A DNA stretch of 64,000 bases from Sulfurimonas sediminis (GCF_014905115.1 NZ_CP041235.1:2256258-2320257), one strand, 5' to 3'; positions 50,060 to 57,977 are shown, counted from the stretch's first letter. Translations and numbers: made by a program. The notes: generated by a model from the letters alone, not told the origin.

Positions 50060-52006
50060 TTAGTGAATAAAGATATTTGGAACAATCAGTGGGTATTTTT
50101 TCATTTTTCTAAAAATATGTTTTCTGATAACCTGACGCAAATCACCTTCTAAAGTTCTAGGATTACCGATAAGTCCGGGCTTCATATTCAACAAGAAGTT
50201 TTCCAGTATTTCTTCTATCTCTTTTGCAAAAGCCCTGTCTCTTTTGTCGGCAACCAGACCAAATGATGTCACTTTTGGTTTATCCATCATTTTTCCGGTT
50301 TGTTCACTCACCTGAACCACGATCATAACAACACCGTCTGTTGCAAGTTTTTGACGATCCATAACTATGTCATCTTCGATTTCATAATTATTCTGATTGT
50401 CAATATATGTCTTGCCGGTTTTGACAGTTTTGACTTTTCTCATATATTTTGGTGCAATCTCTATCTGTTCCCCATCTGTCATAAGCAAAATATTTCTCTC
50501 AGGAACACCACACAACATTGCAGTCTCTTTATGTTTCATTACATGATTGTATTCACCGTGAATCGGTAAAAAGAACTTAGGATTAACGAGGCGAAGCATT
50601 AATTTTTGCTCTTCTAAAGACGCATGTCCCGAAACATGTAAATCTTTGTCATACGCTATTTTCGCTCCACATTTTTGCAGGTGATTAAGCATTTGAGAAA
50701 TAGAACCCTCATTTCCTGGAATAGCACGAGAAGAGAGAACAATCAAATCAGTCGGTTTGATTTTAATATGTCTGTGCTCGCCTATTGACATTCTAAAGAG
50801 TGCCGAATTGCCCTCACCTTGAGAACCTGTTGTCACGATTAAAACATCTTTATCGCTCATATGTGCAACTTCATCAGGTTCCACAAAGATATTTTTTGGT
50901 AATTTAATATAGTCATATTGCATAGCTACTTCAAGATTACGCTCCATAGAACGCCCAATAACACAAATTTTACGACCATATTTCACAGCATACTGAATTG
51001 CCTGATAAACACGATGAATATTTGAACTAAAAGTTGAAAGAACCACTCTTCCCTCTGCCTTGCTAAACACACGATCCAATGCCGGTGCAACACTTAGTTC
51101 TGATGGCGTTGGATTCGGATTGTGTGAGTTTGTTGAATCACTCATCAGGCACAATACACCTTTCTCTCCATAATGGGCCAAACGATGTAAATCCGCAGGA
51201 TATCCGTCTATCGGTGTATAGTCAATCTTAAAATCACCTGTATGAATGACTGTTCCTGCAGCTGTTGTAATAGCTACTGAAGAAGAGTCTAAAATAGAGT
51301 GGGTCATATGCATCCACTCAACTTCAAAATCATTTCCTATTTTATATACTTTTCTTTTTTCAATAGGATTAAAGTATTTTCTAGCCTCTTTTAAATGATG
51401 CTCATCAAACTTATTTCCGATCATTGCCAAAGGCAATGGCGTTCCGTATATAGGAAACTGCAGTTCTCTAAAAAGATACGGTACGGCTCCGATGTGATCT
51501 TCATGCGCGTGTGTAATGATAATACCGACAATTTTGTGCTTGATTTCATGCAGATAGGTAAAATCAGGAATCAGTATATCAACCCCGTGCATCTCTTCAT
51601 CTGGAAAGCTCATCCCCACATCGACAAGAATTGCTTCATTGTCAGTTTCAAACACAGCGATATTTCCGCCGATTTCTCCAAGTCCGCCAAGTGGTGTGAC
51701 ACGGACTCTTGCTTTTGATTCCAAATCAAGTTTATAGTGCGGATTCAGTCTTTGCTTGTGTGCTTCCTGATTTTTTACAACAAATGCTTTTAACTTGTCA
51801 TCAATAGGCGATGCCCCTCTTTTGTGGCGGCCGCGACTTTTGTTTTTATTGTTGTTTGTTCTTGGCTTTGCATTTGCATTTTTTTCACCGTTTGGCTTCT
51901 TTTGATTGCCGTTTGGTCTTCGATTGTTATTTGGTTTGCGGTTGTTATTTGGTTTGCGTTGTTCCTGAGGTTTACTTTGTACTGCCTCTTGTGTCTCTTC
52001 TGCCAT
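50060..52006 (-). CDS. rnj: Ribonuclease J
   Basis: RNase J is a metallo-beta-lactamase-fold nuclease with exo- and endo-activity that carries out much mRNA decay in this phylum. The 648-residue protein has an Asn/Lys/Arg-rich N-terminal extension of about 90 residues (NNRKPNNNRRPNGNQKK) as in Helicobacter. It then has the catalytic motif THAHEDHIGAVPYL near residue 170, the beta-CASP region (VLSTFSSNIHRVYQAIQ) and motif HVSGHASLEEQ. It overlaps ksgA by 35 bp, the known partner order. The basic extension may tether an RNA helicase partner. Confidence 0.95.
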   Translation of the reverse strand: MAEETQEAVQSKPQEQRKPNNNRKPNNNRRPNGNQKKPNGEKNANAKPRTNNNKNKSRGRHKRGASPIDDKLKAFVVKNQEAHKQRLNPHYKLDLESKARVRVTPLGGLGEIGGNIAVFETDNEAILVDVGMSFPDEEMHGVDILIPDFTYLHEIKHKIVGIIITHAHEDHIGAVPYLFRELQFPIYGTPLPLAMIGNKFDEHHLKEARKYFNPIEKRKVYKIGNDFEVEWMHMTHSILDSSSVAITTAAGTVIHTGDFKIDYTPIDGYPADLHRLAHYGEKGVLCLMSDSTNSHNPNPTPSELSVAPALDRVFSKAEGRVVLSTFSSNIHRVYQAIQYAVKYGRKICVIGRSMERNLEVAMQYDYIKLPKNIFVEPDEVAHMSDKDVLIVTTGSQGEGNSALFRMSIGEHRHIKIKPTDLIVLSSRAIPGNEGSISQMLNHLQKCGAKIAYDKDLHVSGHASLEEQKLMLRLVNPKFFLPIHGEYNHVMKHKETAMLCGVPERNILLMTDGEQIEIAPKYMRKVKTVKTGKTYIDNQNNYEIEDDIVMDRQKLATDGVVMIVVQVSEQTGKMMDKPKVTSFGLVADKRDRAFAKEIEEILENFLLNMKPGLIGNPRTLEGDLRQVIRKHIFRKMKKYPLIVPNIFIH

Positions 52007-52787
52007 CCAAACTCCTTGTTAATTTATAGAGTTGGTGATAGTCGTTAGTGCTTACCTGATGAGGGCGAACCGTTAATGCAAGTTCCAGTTTTTCCAGAAC
52101 TTCCTGAAGTTTTTTCCTGTCATATTTTGAAGATAGATTTTTCACTAAAGTTTTTCGAGGCTGCGAAAATGCAACTCTTAGCATATCCTCGAACTCTTTG
52201 TCATTTCTATCAGCATTTTTTTCTATAAGAAAAACAGCAGAATCCACTTTGGGCTGCGGATCAAATGCAGTCGGAGGAACTTTCACAACAATCTGTGCTG
52301 TTCCTATACTTTGGGCTATTACGCTCAAAGAACCAAATACTTTTTCACCTGCAGTTGCACAAAACTTTTCTGCTACTTCAAGTTGAACCATTACAAGTAT
52401 ATTTTTACACATAGGATCTGCGAGTGCTTTCAATAGTATGTTCGTAGCGATATAATAGGGCAAATTTGCCACCAAATCATACGGCTCACGCACAAGTTCA
52501 CTCTGCCAAGCGTTTAAAACATCTCCACAGTTTATATGGAGTCGCTTGGTAGCAATCTCTTCTTTAAATGTACTTTGTAACAGTTTACATAAATCGGTAT
52601 CTACCTCAAAAGCTTCTACACTTTTGACATCAACTAAAAATTTAGTTAAATCACCTAAGCCAGGCCCAATTTCTACGATTTTATTCTCGTTTTTGGGCAT
52701 CGCTTCGACGATTTGTCTTAAAACTGACTGGTCTTTGAGAAAGTTTTGTCCAAACTTCTTCTTTGCTACAACGCTTTCTTTATTCAT
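51972..52787 (-). CDS. ksgA: 16S rRNA dimethyladenosine transferase (KsgA/RsmA)
   Basis: KsgA dimethylates two adjacent adenosines near the 3-prime end of 16S rRNA, a late check in 30S assembly. The 271-residue protein has the N-terminal AKKFGQNFLKDQSVLRQIVEAM, SAM motif VEIGPGLGDLTKFLV (about 37-51) and catalytic motif ANLPYYIATNILLK. A C-terminal helical domain has AFSQPRKTLVKNLSS. The downstream rnj start lies within its last codons. Confidence 0.95.
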   Translation of the reverse strand: MNKESVVAKKKFGQNFLKDQSVLRQIVEAMPKNENKIVEIGPGLGDLTKFLVDVKSVEAFEVDTDLCKLLQSTFKEEIATKRLHINCGDVLNAWQSELVREPYDLVANLPYYIATNILLKALADPMCKNILVMVQLEVAEKFCATAGEKVFGSLSVIAQSIGTAQIVVKVPPTAFDPQPKVDSAVFLIEKNADRNDKEFEDMLRVAFSQPRKTLVKNLSSKYDRKKLQEVLEKLELALTVRPHQVSTNDYHQLYKLTRSLDGRRDTRGSTK

Positions 52788-52858
52788 GGCAATATACTAC
52801 CTTTTTTTTACTTACAAAAAGGTAACAGAATGAAAAAAATCAATTTTCTTTTTCTGTT

Positions 52859-53329
52859 TTACACTAAAGCATTGATCTTTTCTTCTGAAACAGCCACTAA
52901 TCGTCTTTGCAGTCTTGCTATTTCTGCTAAAAGTTCTTGGGCTGTTTTTTCTATTTCAGCATACTTTTCGCTGACAAGCTGCAATTCTGATTCGCTCAAA
53001 ACTTTCTGCTTTTGTTTAAATATTTTTGACAAAAAACCGCTTTTTTTCTCTTCAGAAAAATAAAGATCAAATATCTCACGATATCTTTCATGCAGTTTGT
53101 TATGAAGCTCTTCAATATTACTCATGCACTCCAGCGGATTGTTGGAAAGTATTTTCAATTTCTGGCCATCGGTATAAAACCACTGGCCAAATTTTGTTTC
53201 TCTGGACGAAGTTGGCAAGACCCTGTCTTCAGGGTCTATTCCATCTATCAATGATTTGGCTGTTTCCACAAGTCTTGTCAATTCTATTTCTGCATTCTCT
53301 AAACTTTTTAATGTTTCATCCTTCTTCAT
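52859..53329 (-). CDS. CZB-like coiled-coil protein without zinc cysteine
   Basis: The 156-residue cytoplasmic protein has a middle segment, SRETKFGQWFYTDGQKLKILSNNPLECMSNIEELHNKLHERYREIF (about 42-88). This follows the pattern of chemoreceptor zinc-binding (CZB) domains, namely CxFGxWxY, then HxxLH. The cysteine of the CxFG box is replaced by Thr-Lys, and the first histidine position carries no His, so zinc binding as in TlpD is unlikely. The C-terminal half is a coiled coil (SESELQLVSEKYAEIEKTAQELLAEIARLQRRLV). It is a single gene just after the ksgA block, with a palindromic mobile element 18 bp upstream. Family placement is tentative. Confidence 0.6.
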   Translation of the reverse strand: MKKDETLKSLENAEIELTRLVETAKSLIDGIDPEDRVLPTSSRETKFGQWFYTDGQKLKILSNNPLECMSNIEELHNKLHERYREIFDLYFSEEKKSGFLSKIFKQKQKVLSESELQLVSEKYAEIEKTAQELLAEIARLQRRLVAVSEEKINALV

Positions 53330-53347
53330 CTACATCCTTGTTCAATA

Positions 53348-53613
53348 GACTTCTTGCAAAACTCCTATATGTCTCAGCATAAAGAAGAGAGTTTTAATCA
53401 AGGCAGATGTTCTTCAGCGTAGCCGTAGCTACAGTGAAGGTTATCTAACGCTGAGAAAAGCTCTCTTCTTTATGCCCTGCGGGAGAGATAAAAAGCAGCA
53501 ATCTTGCACAAAAAAATATTTTATCCTTAGCTATGGCTAGGCATAAAAATTTATTTTGCACAATCTTACCGCTTTTTAACTCTCTGAGACTTATAGGAGT
53601 TTTGCAAGAAGTC
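53348..53613. mobile_element. TA-flanked palindromic element (MITE-like), copy 2
   Basis: This 266-bp unit runs in the opposite orientation to 39275-39454. It has 30-bp terminal repeats that begin GACTTCTTGCAAAACTCCTA, is bounded by TA on both sides, and has no coding capacity. Read on the minus strand it aligns end to end with copy 1, including the core words GCGTTAGATAACC and GAACATCTGCCTTGATTAAA. It also carries about 85 bp of extra sequence that is itself an imperfect palindrome (two TTGTGCA-containing arms). The inner 15-bp pair reads GCATAAAGAAGAGAG and its complement, different from copy 1 but still paired. Confidence 0.75.
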
Positions 53614-53680
53614 TAATATATAATAAACGATTATAGTCCTAACTATATTAAAGCAATATAAAATTATAATTATTCTAAAT

Positions 53681-53696
53681 TGTTTCACGTGAAACA
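53681..53696. promoter_or_regulatory. parS centromere-like site 1 (intergenic)
   Basis: The sequence TGTTTCACGTGAAACA is a perfect 16-bp palindrome identical to the canonical bacterial parS site bound by ParB (Spo0J). parS sites cluster near the replication origin and direct chromosome segregation and SMC loading. It is in the gap between the CZB-like gene and hisF. An identical second site is at 57191. parA and parB are not in the window. Confidence 0.88.
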
Positions 53697-53779
53697 CGTT
53701 AAGGAAATGATGATTTCTCATCATCTTTAGTGTTGGAACCGCGGGCGATGTCCGAAGGACCGACGAGGACTTACCAGAC

Positions 53780-54048
53780 TAAGTGCCTGACCAGAATAAA
53801 TGACATAATTCAATGAAGATAAAAACTATGAGCTGTGAGGCAAAAATCCGCAGGAGCTACTGGTAGCTTCAAAGGTTTTTAACGAAGCAGATTATAGTTT
53901 TTATCTTCACCCGTAGGGCAACTTTTAAAAGGTTCATTGCCTTCGTTAAACTTCCGTTAACGATACCAGTATCGCTAACAACAGTTTGCCTTGGAACTAA
54001 ACCTTTTAAAAATTGTTGAATATGTCATTTATTCTGGTCAGGCACTTA
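53780..54048. repeat. Nested palindromic unit upstream of hisF
   Basis: The outer arms are a perfect 27-bp inverted repeat starting TAAGTGCCTGACCAGAAT (53780-53806 with 54022-54048). Nested inside are a 15-bp pair (GAAGATAAAAACTAT at 53815-53829 with 53894-53908) and, beside it, a 12-bp pair (TTTTAAAAGGTT at 53923-53934 with 54000-54011). The unit has no supported gene. The arms begin and end with TA, so insertion at TA is possible. It ends 26 bp before the hisF start. Confidence 0.7.
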
Positions 54049-54062
54049 TAAGCCAAGCAAGA

Positions 54063-54068
54063 TATAAT
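54063..54068 (+). promoter_or_regulatory. -10 box for hisF
   Basis: TATAAT at 54063-54068 is followed only 6 bases later by the hisF ATG at 54075. A transcript from it would start at or beside the start codon and have almost no leader. No Shine-Dalgarno is seen before hisF. The -35 region would lie in the right arm of the nested palindrome. Confidence 0.45.
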
Positions 54069-54074
54069 TACACT

Positions 54075-54833
54075 ATGAATTATTTTGCAAAAAGAATTAT
54101 TCCATGCTTGGATGTAAAAGACGGACGTGTTGTCAAAGGCGTCAATTTTGTAGGGCTCAAAGATGCCGGTGATCCTGTTGAAGTAGCCCGCAGATACAAT
54201 GAAGAGGGTGCAGATGAAATTACATTTTTGGATATTACCGCTTCTTCTGACAACAGAGGCACAATAGTAGATATAGTTGCCCAGGTGGCACGAGAGATTT
54301 TCATTCCTCTGACAGTAGGTGGAGGTATTCGTAAGCTTGACGATATTTACAAACTCTTAAATGTCGGCTGTGATAAAGTCAGCGTTAATTCCGCAGCTAT
54401 AAAAAGACCCCAACTCATAGACGAAGGTGCCAAACGCTTTGGATCACAGTGTATTGTTACAGCAATTGATGTGAAAAAAACAGGAAACAAATACAATGTT
54501 TACCTGAACGGCGGACGTGTAGATACCGGTATAGATGCTGTAGAGTGGGCAAAAGAAGTTGTAGACAGAGGAAGTGGAGAAATTTTACTAACCTCTATGG
54601 ATGCAGACGGAACAAAAGCAGGTTTTGAGCTTACCATTACAGAGCAAATCAGCCGCGCGGTACATGTACCTGTTATTGCAAGCGGTGGAGCAGGGAGTAT
54701 GCAACATATAAAAGAGGCTTTTGAACACGGTGCAGATGCTGCGCTTGCCGCTTCTATATTCCACTATAAAGAGATAGATATTATGGACTTAAAACATTAT
54801 CTTCATGAACAAAACATTCCGGTAAGGCTATAA
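54075..54833 (+). CDS. hisF: Imidazole glycerol phosphate synthase subunit HisF
   Basis: HisF is the cyclase that, with glutaminase HisH, makes imidazole glycerol phosphate in histidine synthesis. The 252-residue (beta-alpha)8 barrel has [38 protein letters not shown] at the start, catalytic Asp in CLDVKDGR and in [15 protein letters not shown], and phosphate loops [10 protein letters not shown] and [11 protein letters not shown]. The start at 54075 matches family length. A frame starting at 53991 would run into the palindromic unit and is rejected. hisH is not adjacent. Confidence 0.95.
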   Translation: MNYFAKRIIPCLDVKDGRVVKGVNFVGLKDAGDPVEVARRYNEEGADEITFLDITASSDNRGTIVDIVAQVAREIFIPLTVGGGIRKLDDIYKLLNVGCDKVSVNSAAIKRPQLIDEGAKRFGSQCIVTAIDVKKTGNKYNVYLNGGRVDTGIDAVEWAKEVVDRGSGEILLTSMDADGTKAGFELTITEQISRAVHVPVIASGGAGSMQHIKEAFEHGADAALAASIFHYKEIDIMDLKHYLHEQNIPVRL

Positions 54834-54836
54834 ACA

Positions 54837-55379
54837 ATGATAATATGTGCAGGAAACAACGAAACATTTTCTTTTGCAACGCCTATGGGAGTGGGATTGA
54901 TTGAAACAGCTATGAATCTGACACGGCTTTGCCTTTTTGACAAACCCGAATTTTTACTTTTTGTAGGAACTGCCGGAAGTTATGGAGAAAAAAAGATATT
55001 TGATATTGTAGAATCAAAAACAGCTGCAAATATTGAACTTGCTTTTTTGAGCAATGATGCTTACACACCTCTTGATAATGTTGTTACAACAAACACTACC
55101 AGTAAAAAAGATATTGTTGTCAACTCATCAAATTATATATCTACAAACGAAACATTGACAAAAAACTTTTTAAAATTTGGTATTGGGATAGAAAATATGG
55201 AATTTTTCTCGGTGTTGCGCATTGCCCAAGAGTTTAATATTCCTGCCGGTGGCGTGTTTTGTATAACAAACTATACTAACAAACAGGCTCATGAAGATTT
55301 TCTCAAGAACCAATCCAAAGCAAAAGAACTCCTTGAAGAGCATGTAAAAAAACGTATAGCAGAGCTGACAGCAAAATGA
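54837..55379 (+). CDS. Short purine-nucleoside-phosphorylase-fold protein
   Basis: The 180-residue protein has the nucleoside phosphorylase core: LLFVGTAGSYGEKKIFDIVES (about 43-63), then GIGIENMEFFSVLRIAQEFNIPAGGVFCITNYTNKQAHEDF, with the NMExxA-type substrate motif here NMEFF. Family enzymes (PF01048) are usually 230 residues or more, so this is a compact or N-terminally shortened form. Substrate could be a purine nucleoside, methylthioadenosine or a futalosine-related compound, and I cannot choose. It follows hisF by 3 bp and overlaps rlmN by 4 bp. Confidence 0.75.
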   Translation: MIICAGNNETFSFATPMGVGLIETAMNLTRLCLFDKPEFLLFVGTAGSYGEKKIFDIVESKTAANIELAFLSNDAYTPLDNVVTTNTTSKKDIVVNSSNYISTNETLTKNFLKFGIGIENMEFFSVLRIAQEFNIPAGGVFCITNYTNKQAHEDFLKNQSKAKELLEEHVKKRIAELTAK

Positions 55380-56449
55380 AATCTTCTTTATATGACTTCA
55401 CACAAAAAGAACTGACACAGTTAGTCAAACCATCTTTTCGTGCCAAACAGATTTACGGTTGGCTCTATCATCAGTATGCACAGGATTTTGATACAATGAA
55501 AAACATCCCAAAAGCATTAAAAGAAGAACTGAGTGAAAAATATACCATCAATCCCATGGAAATCGTACGAAAAGAAGAGTCAAGCGACGGCACGATAAAA
55601 TATCTTTTACAACTGCAGGACGGCAAGACTGTTGAGGCTGTCTGGCTTAAAATGAAAGATGAGCAAGTTAATGAAAATGGTGAAATAACACAAGAGGCAA
55701 AATATACAATCTGTGTTTCCACGCAGGTTGGCTGTAAAGTCGGTTGTAGTTTTTGTTTGACAGCCAAAGGCGGTTTTACCCGTGATTTGACTGCCGGAGA
55801 AATTGTTGCACAGGTAGTAACGCTCAAACGTGACAACAAACACAAACATAACAGAAAAATAAATATAGTATATATGGGAATGGGAGAACCTCTCGACAAT
55901 CTTGAAAATCTTGCACAGGCTATAGAAATTTTTAAAGAAGAAGAGGGACTTGCCATTTCTGCAAAAAGACAAACAGTCAGTACAAGTGGTCTCAGTAACA
56001 AAATAGACAAACTCGGTCAAATGGATCTGGGTATACATATAGCCATATCACTCCATGCAGTTGATGATGAACTGCGCAGTGAACTTATTCCGATGAATAA
56101 AGCACATAACATCAACTCCATTATAGAAGCGGTAAAACGCTTTCCTATTGATACGCGCAAGCGTGTTATGTTTGAATACCTTGTGATTAAAAATAAAAAT
56201 GATGATTTAGGCTCTGCAAAAAAACTTGTCAAGCTTCTGAACGGAATCAAAGCAAAGGTAAACCTTATCTATTTTAATCCCTACCCGGGCACACCGTATG
56301 AACGTCCTTCATGTGAAGATATGATAAAGTTTCAGGAATACCTGATAAACCATGGTCTGCTCTCTACCATACGTGATTCCAAAGGGATAGACATCAGTGC
56401 GGCATGCGGACAGTTAAAAGAAAAAAACCAAGATGAGATAAACAGTTAG
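55376..56449 (+). CDS. rlmN: Dual-specificity RNA methyltransferase RlmN
   Basis: RlmN is a radical-SAM enzyme that methylates A2503 of 23S rRNA and A37 of some tRNAs. The 357-residue protein has the cluster motif CKVGCSFCLTAKGGFTRDLTAGEIVAQV (about 119-146). It also has GMGEPLDNLENLAQAI, FNPYPGTPYERP and the C-terminal resolving cysteine in GIDISAACGQLKEK. The start overlaps the upstream stop as ATGA. All catalytic cysteines are present. Confidence 0.96.
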   Translation: MKSSLYDFTQKELTQLVKPSFRAKQIYGWLYHQYAQDFDTMKNIPKALKEELSEKYTINPMEIVRKEESSDGTIKYLLQLQDGKTVEAVWLKMKDEQVNENGEITQEAKYTICVSTQVGCKVGCSFCLTAKGGFTRDLTAGEIVAQVVTLKRDNKHKHNRKINIVYMGMGEPLDNLENLAQAIEIFKEEEGLAISAKRQTVSTSGLSNKIDKLGQMDLGIHIAISLHAVDDELRSELIPMNKAHNINSIIEAVKRFPIDTRKRVMFEYLVIKNKNDDLGSAKKLVKLLNGIKAKVNLIYFNPYPGTPYERPSCEDMIKFQEYLINHGLLSTIRDSKGIDISAACGQLKEKNQDEINS

Positions 56450-56465
56450 ATAACGAGTCTAGTAG

Positions 56466-56471
56466 TATAAT
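56466..56471 (+). promoter_or_regulatory. -10 box before the 33-residue gene
   Basis: TATAAT lies 24 bp before the start of the small membrane protein gene and about 17 bp after the rlmN stop, giving a leader of about 16 bases. No -35 box is clear. It supports separate expression of the small gene. Confidence 0.5.
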
Positions 56472-56494
56472 TATAACAAAAATCAAGGATAGTT

Positions 56495-56596
56495 ATGAGT
56501 AGTGTTGATATCAGTGAAGTAGTTTTGTTAGTGTTTGTTTTTGCAATTGGCGTTGGCGGTTTTATTTGGGCAGCAACAAAAGAAGAGAAAGAATAA
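56495..56596 (+). CDS. 33-residue single-helix membrane protein
   Basis: The short frame encodes MSSVDISEVVLLVFVFAIGV followed by GGFIWAATKEEKE. It has one membrane helix (about 9-27) with an acidic N terminus and a charged C-terminal tail. AAGGA lies 7 bases before the ATG and a TATAAT box lies upstream, so translation is likely. Size and layout recall small oxidase-associated subunits (such as CcoQ- or CcoS-like peptides), but no motif allows a firm name. A hairpin (AGACGACC with GGTCGTCT, 56639-56667) follows the stop by 42 bp. Confidence 0.6.
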   Translation: MSSVDISEVVLLVFVFAIGVGGFIWAATKEEKE

Positions 56597-56638
56597 ACTT
56601 TCAGTAAAAATTCTATCAAGTCAAACAAAGTCTGAAGC

Positions 56639-56667
56639 AGACGACCAACACACCAGGGAGGTCGTCT
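56639..56667 (+). terminator. Hairpin after the 33-residue gene
   Basis: AGACGACC (56639-56646) pairs perfectly with GGTCGTCT (56660-56667) around a 13-base loop. It lacks a following T-run, so it would be a weak terminator or a 3-prime stabilising structure for the short mRNA. Confidence 0.45.
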
Positions 56668-56719
56668 ATGAGTGTAATAATACCCTACTAATCTTAAAAA
56701 TATATTTCATCTTAAAATA

Positions 56720-56981
56720 AATTTTAATCATAATAAAATATGCAAATTTCTTCTGAATGTGTAGTATTCACACATTGTTCTAAAGTGTGAATATCACATA
56801 ATTAAATAGCTAAATAATTTATAAATTTTCTCGTAATTTAAGAAATAATTTATGTAAAATCTAGCTTAAAATAATTTATGAGCCCTTTTAAAAGCCTGTT
56901 CTCAGGGCTCTAAAGAGATTTTAAAAAATTATTCACATAAATGAAAGTAATATTTGTTCTTGAATCAAAAAGTTATTCACA
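56720..56981. other. A+T-rich gap with DnaA-box cluster, candidate origin
   Basis: The gap holds two exact TTATTCACA boxes (56929-56937, 56973-56981) and two one-mismatch boxes: GTATTCACA at 56764-56772, and ATATTCACA on the minus strand at 56786-56794. TTATTCACA is the DnaA-box form known in Helicobacter and relatives. Between them is a strongly A+T-rich stretch (about 56800-56880) that could unwind, and a GC stem (GAGCCC with GGGCTC, 56879-56910). parS sites lie 3 kb to the left and 210 bp to the right. dnaA is not nearby, so this is a candidate only. Confidence 0.45.
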
Positions 56982-57885
56982 TTACATGTAATAAACATAT
57001 CTTTAAGAAATCTACCTTGCTTTTTATGCTGTAAGGTTTCTCATATAAATGAAATGCAAGTTCACTGGCATGTAACAGTAAACGTTTTGCTCCACTGTTT
57101 TCTATCCTCTGATCTTCAGACAACTCTCTGTCTAAAAATTTAACAATATTCTCTTCACTCTGTCCATAAATAGGATCACCGACAATAGGATGTTTCACGT
57201 GAAACAAGTGGACACGTATTTGATGCTGTCTTCCGGTATATGGCAGACACTCCACAAGTGTCATATTTAATTTTGGAAAATACTCCAATGGTTTAAAAAC
57301 TGTTTTGGAAGCTTTTCCTTTTTCATCTACTTTCACAACCATACGAACAATCGCACTTTCATCTTCTGCTCTTAAGAGAGGTTCTTCAACAGTAAGTTCT
57401 TTATCAAAGTAACCATGCACGAATGCCAGATATTTTTTTTTCATATCTCTGTGTTCAAACATCATTTTAATGTCTCTTTCGCTTTGTTTGTTTTTTGCGC
57501 ACAAAACGAGTCCACTTGTCTCTTGATCAATTCTGTGTGTAATATTTGCATCTCTGCCGTATTGGTATTTTAATTCATCTATAAGAGAGTAGGGCGTGTA
57601 TCTGTTTTGAGGATGAATAAGCACACCACTCGGCTTGTCAAAAACAACAAACTCTTCTTCTTCGTATGTAGGTTCCAGACCTTTTGTTATCGGTTCAAAA
57701 TAAATAAATTCAAATTCGCCTTCTATTTCACCGGCAGTTCTTGTCATTGGCGTGTCGTTGACAAAAAGCCTGCCTTTTGCGATGAGACGCTGTGCCTCTT
57801 TTTGGGTGTACCCTAGTTCTTGAATTAAATATAAAAATGCTTTTTGTTTTTTTGGTGCAAACATTCTCTTTCTTACGAATGGCAA
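56977..57885 (-). CDS. RluA-family pseudouridine synthase with S4 domain
   Basis: This 302-residue enzyme converts uridine to pseudouridine in rRNA or tRNA. An N-terminal S4 RNA-binding domain (FLYLIQELGYTQKEAQRLIAKGRLFVNDTPMTR, about 17-50) is followed by the catalytic domain. That domain has VLIHPQNRYTPYSL, the active-site motif HRIDQETSGLVLCAKN (catalytic Asp near 120) and GRQHQIRVHLFHVKHPIVGDPIYG. RluC, RluD and other subclasses cannot be separated by eye. A perfect parS site is embedded in its coding sequence where relatives usually encode HLxHIGHP. The stop lies in the DnaA-box gap. Confidence 0.9.
   Translation of the reverse strand: MPFVRKRMFAPKKQKAFLYLIQELGYTQKEAQRLIAKGRLFVNDTPMTRTAGEIEGEFEFIYFEPITKGLEPTYEEEEFVVFDKPSGVLIHPQNRYTPYSLIDELKYQYGRDANITHRIDQETSGLVLCAKNKQSERDIKMMFEHRDMKKKYLAFVHGYFDKELTVEEPLLRAEDESAIVRMVVKVDEKGKASKTVFKPLEYFPKLNMTLVECLPYTGRQHQIRVHLFHVKHPIVGDPIYGQSEENIVKFLDRELSEDQRIENSGAKRLLLHASELAFHLYEKPYSIKSKVDFLKICLLHVM
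57191..57206. promoter_or_regulatory. parS centromere-like site 2 (inside pseudouridine synthase gene)
   Basis: This is a second exact copy of TGTTTCACGTGAAACA. It lies within the codons for LFHVKH of the RluA-family gene. Two identical 16-bp sites 3.5 kb apart are far beyond chance, so this is a genuine parS pair. Confidence 0.88.
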
Positions 57886-57977
57886 ATTTCAATCCTCTTT
57901 AATGAATATTTGAGTAAAATAAACTACTTTAATCTATGCGAATTCTAGCATAAAAACAATCATAAGGAACCTATATA

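Noticed and set aside
53991..54074. N-terminal extension of HisF
   Set aside because: The added 28 residues would be encoded by the nested palindrome and match no HisF; family length is met by starting at 54075.
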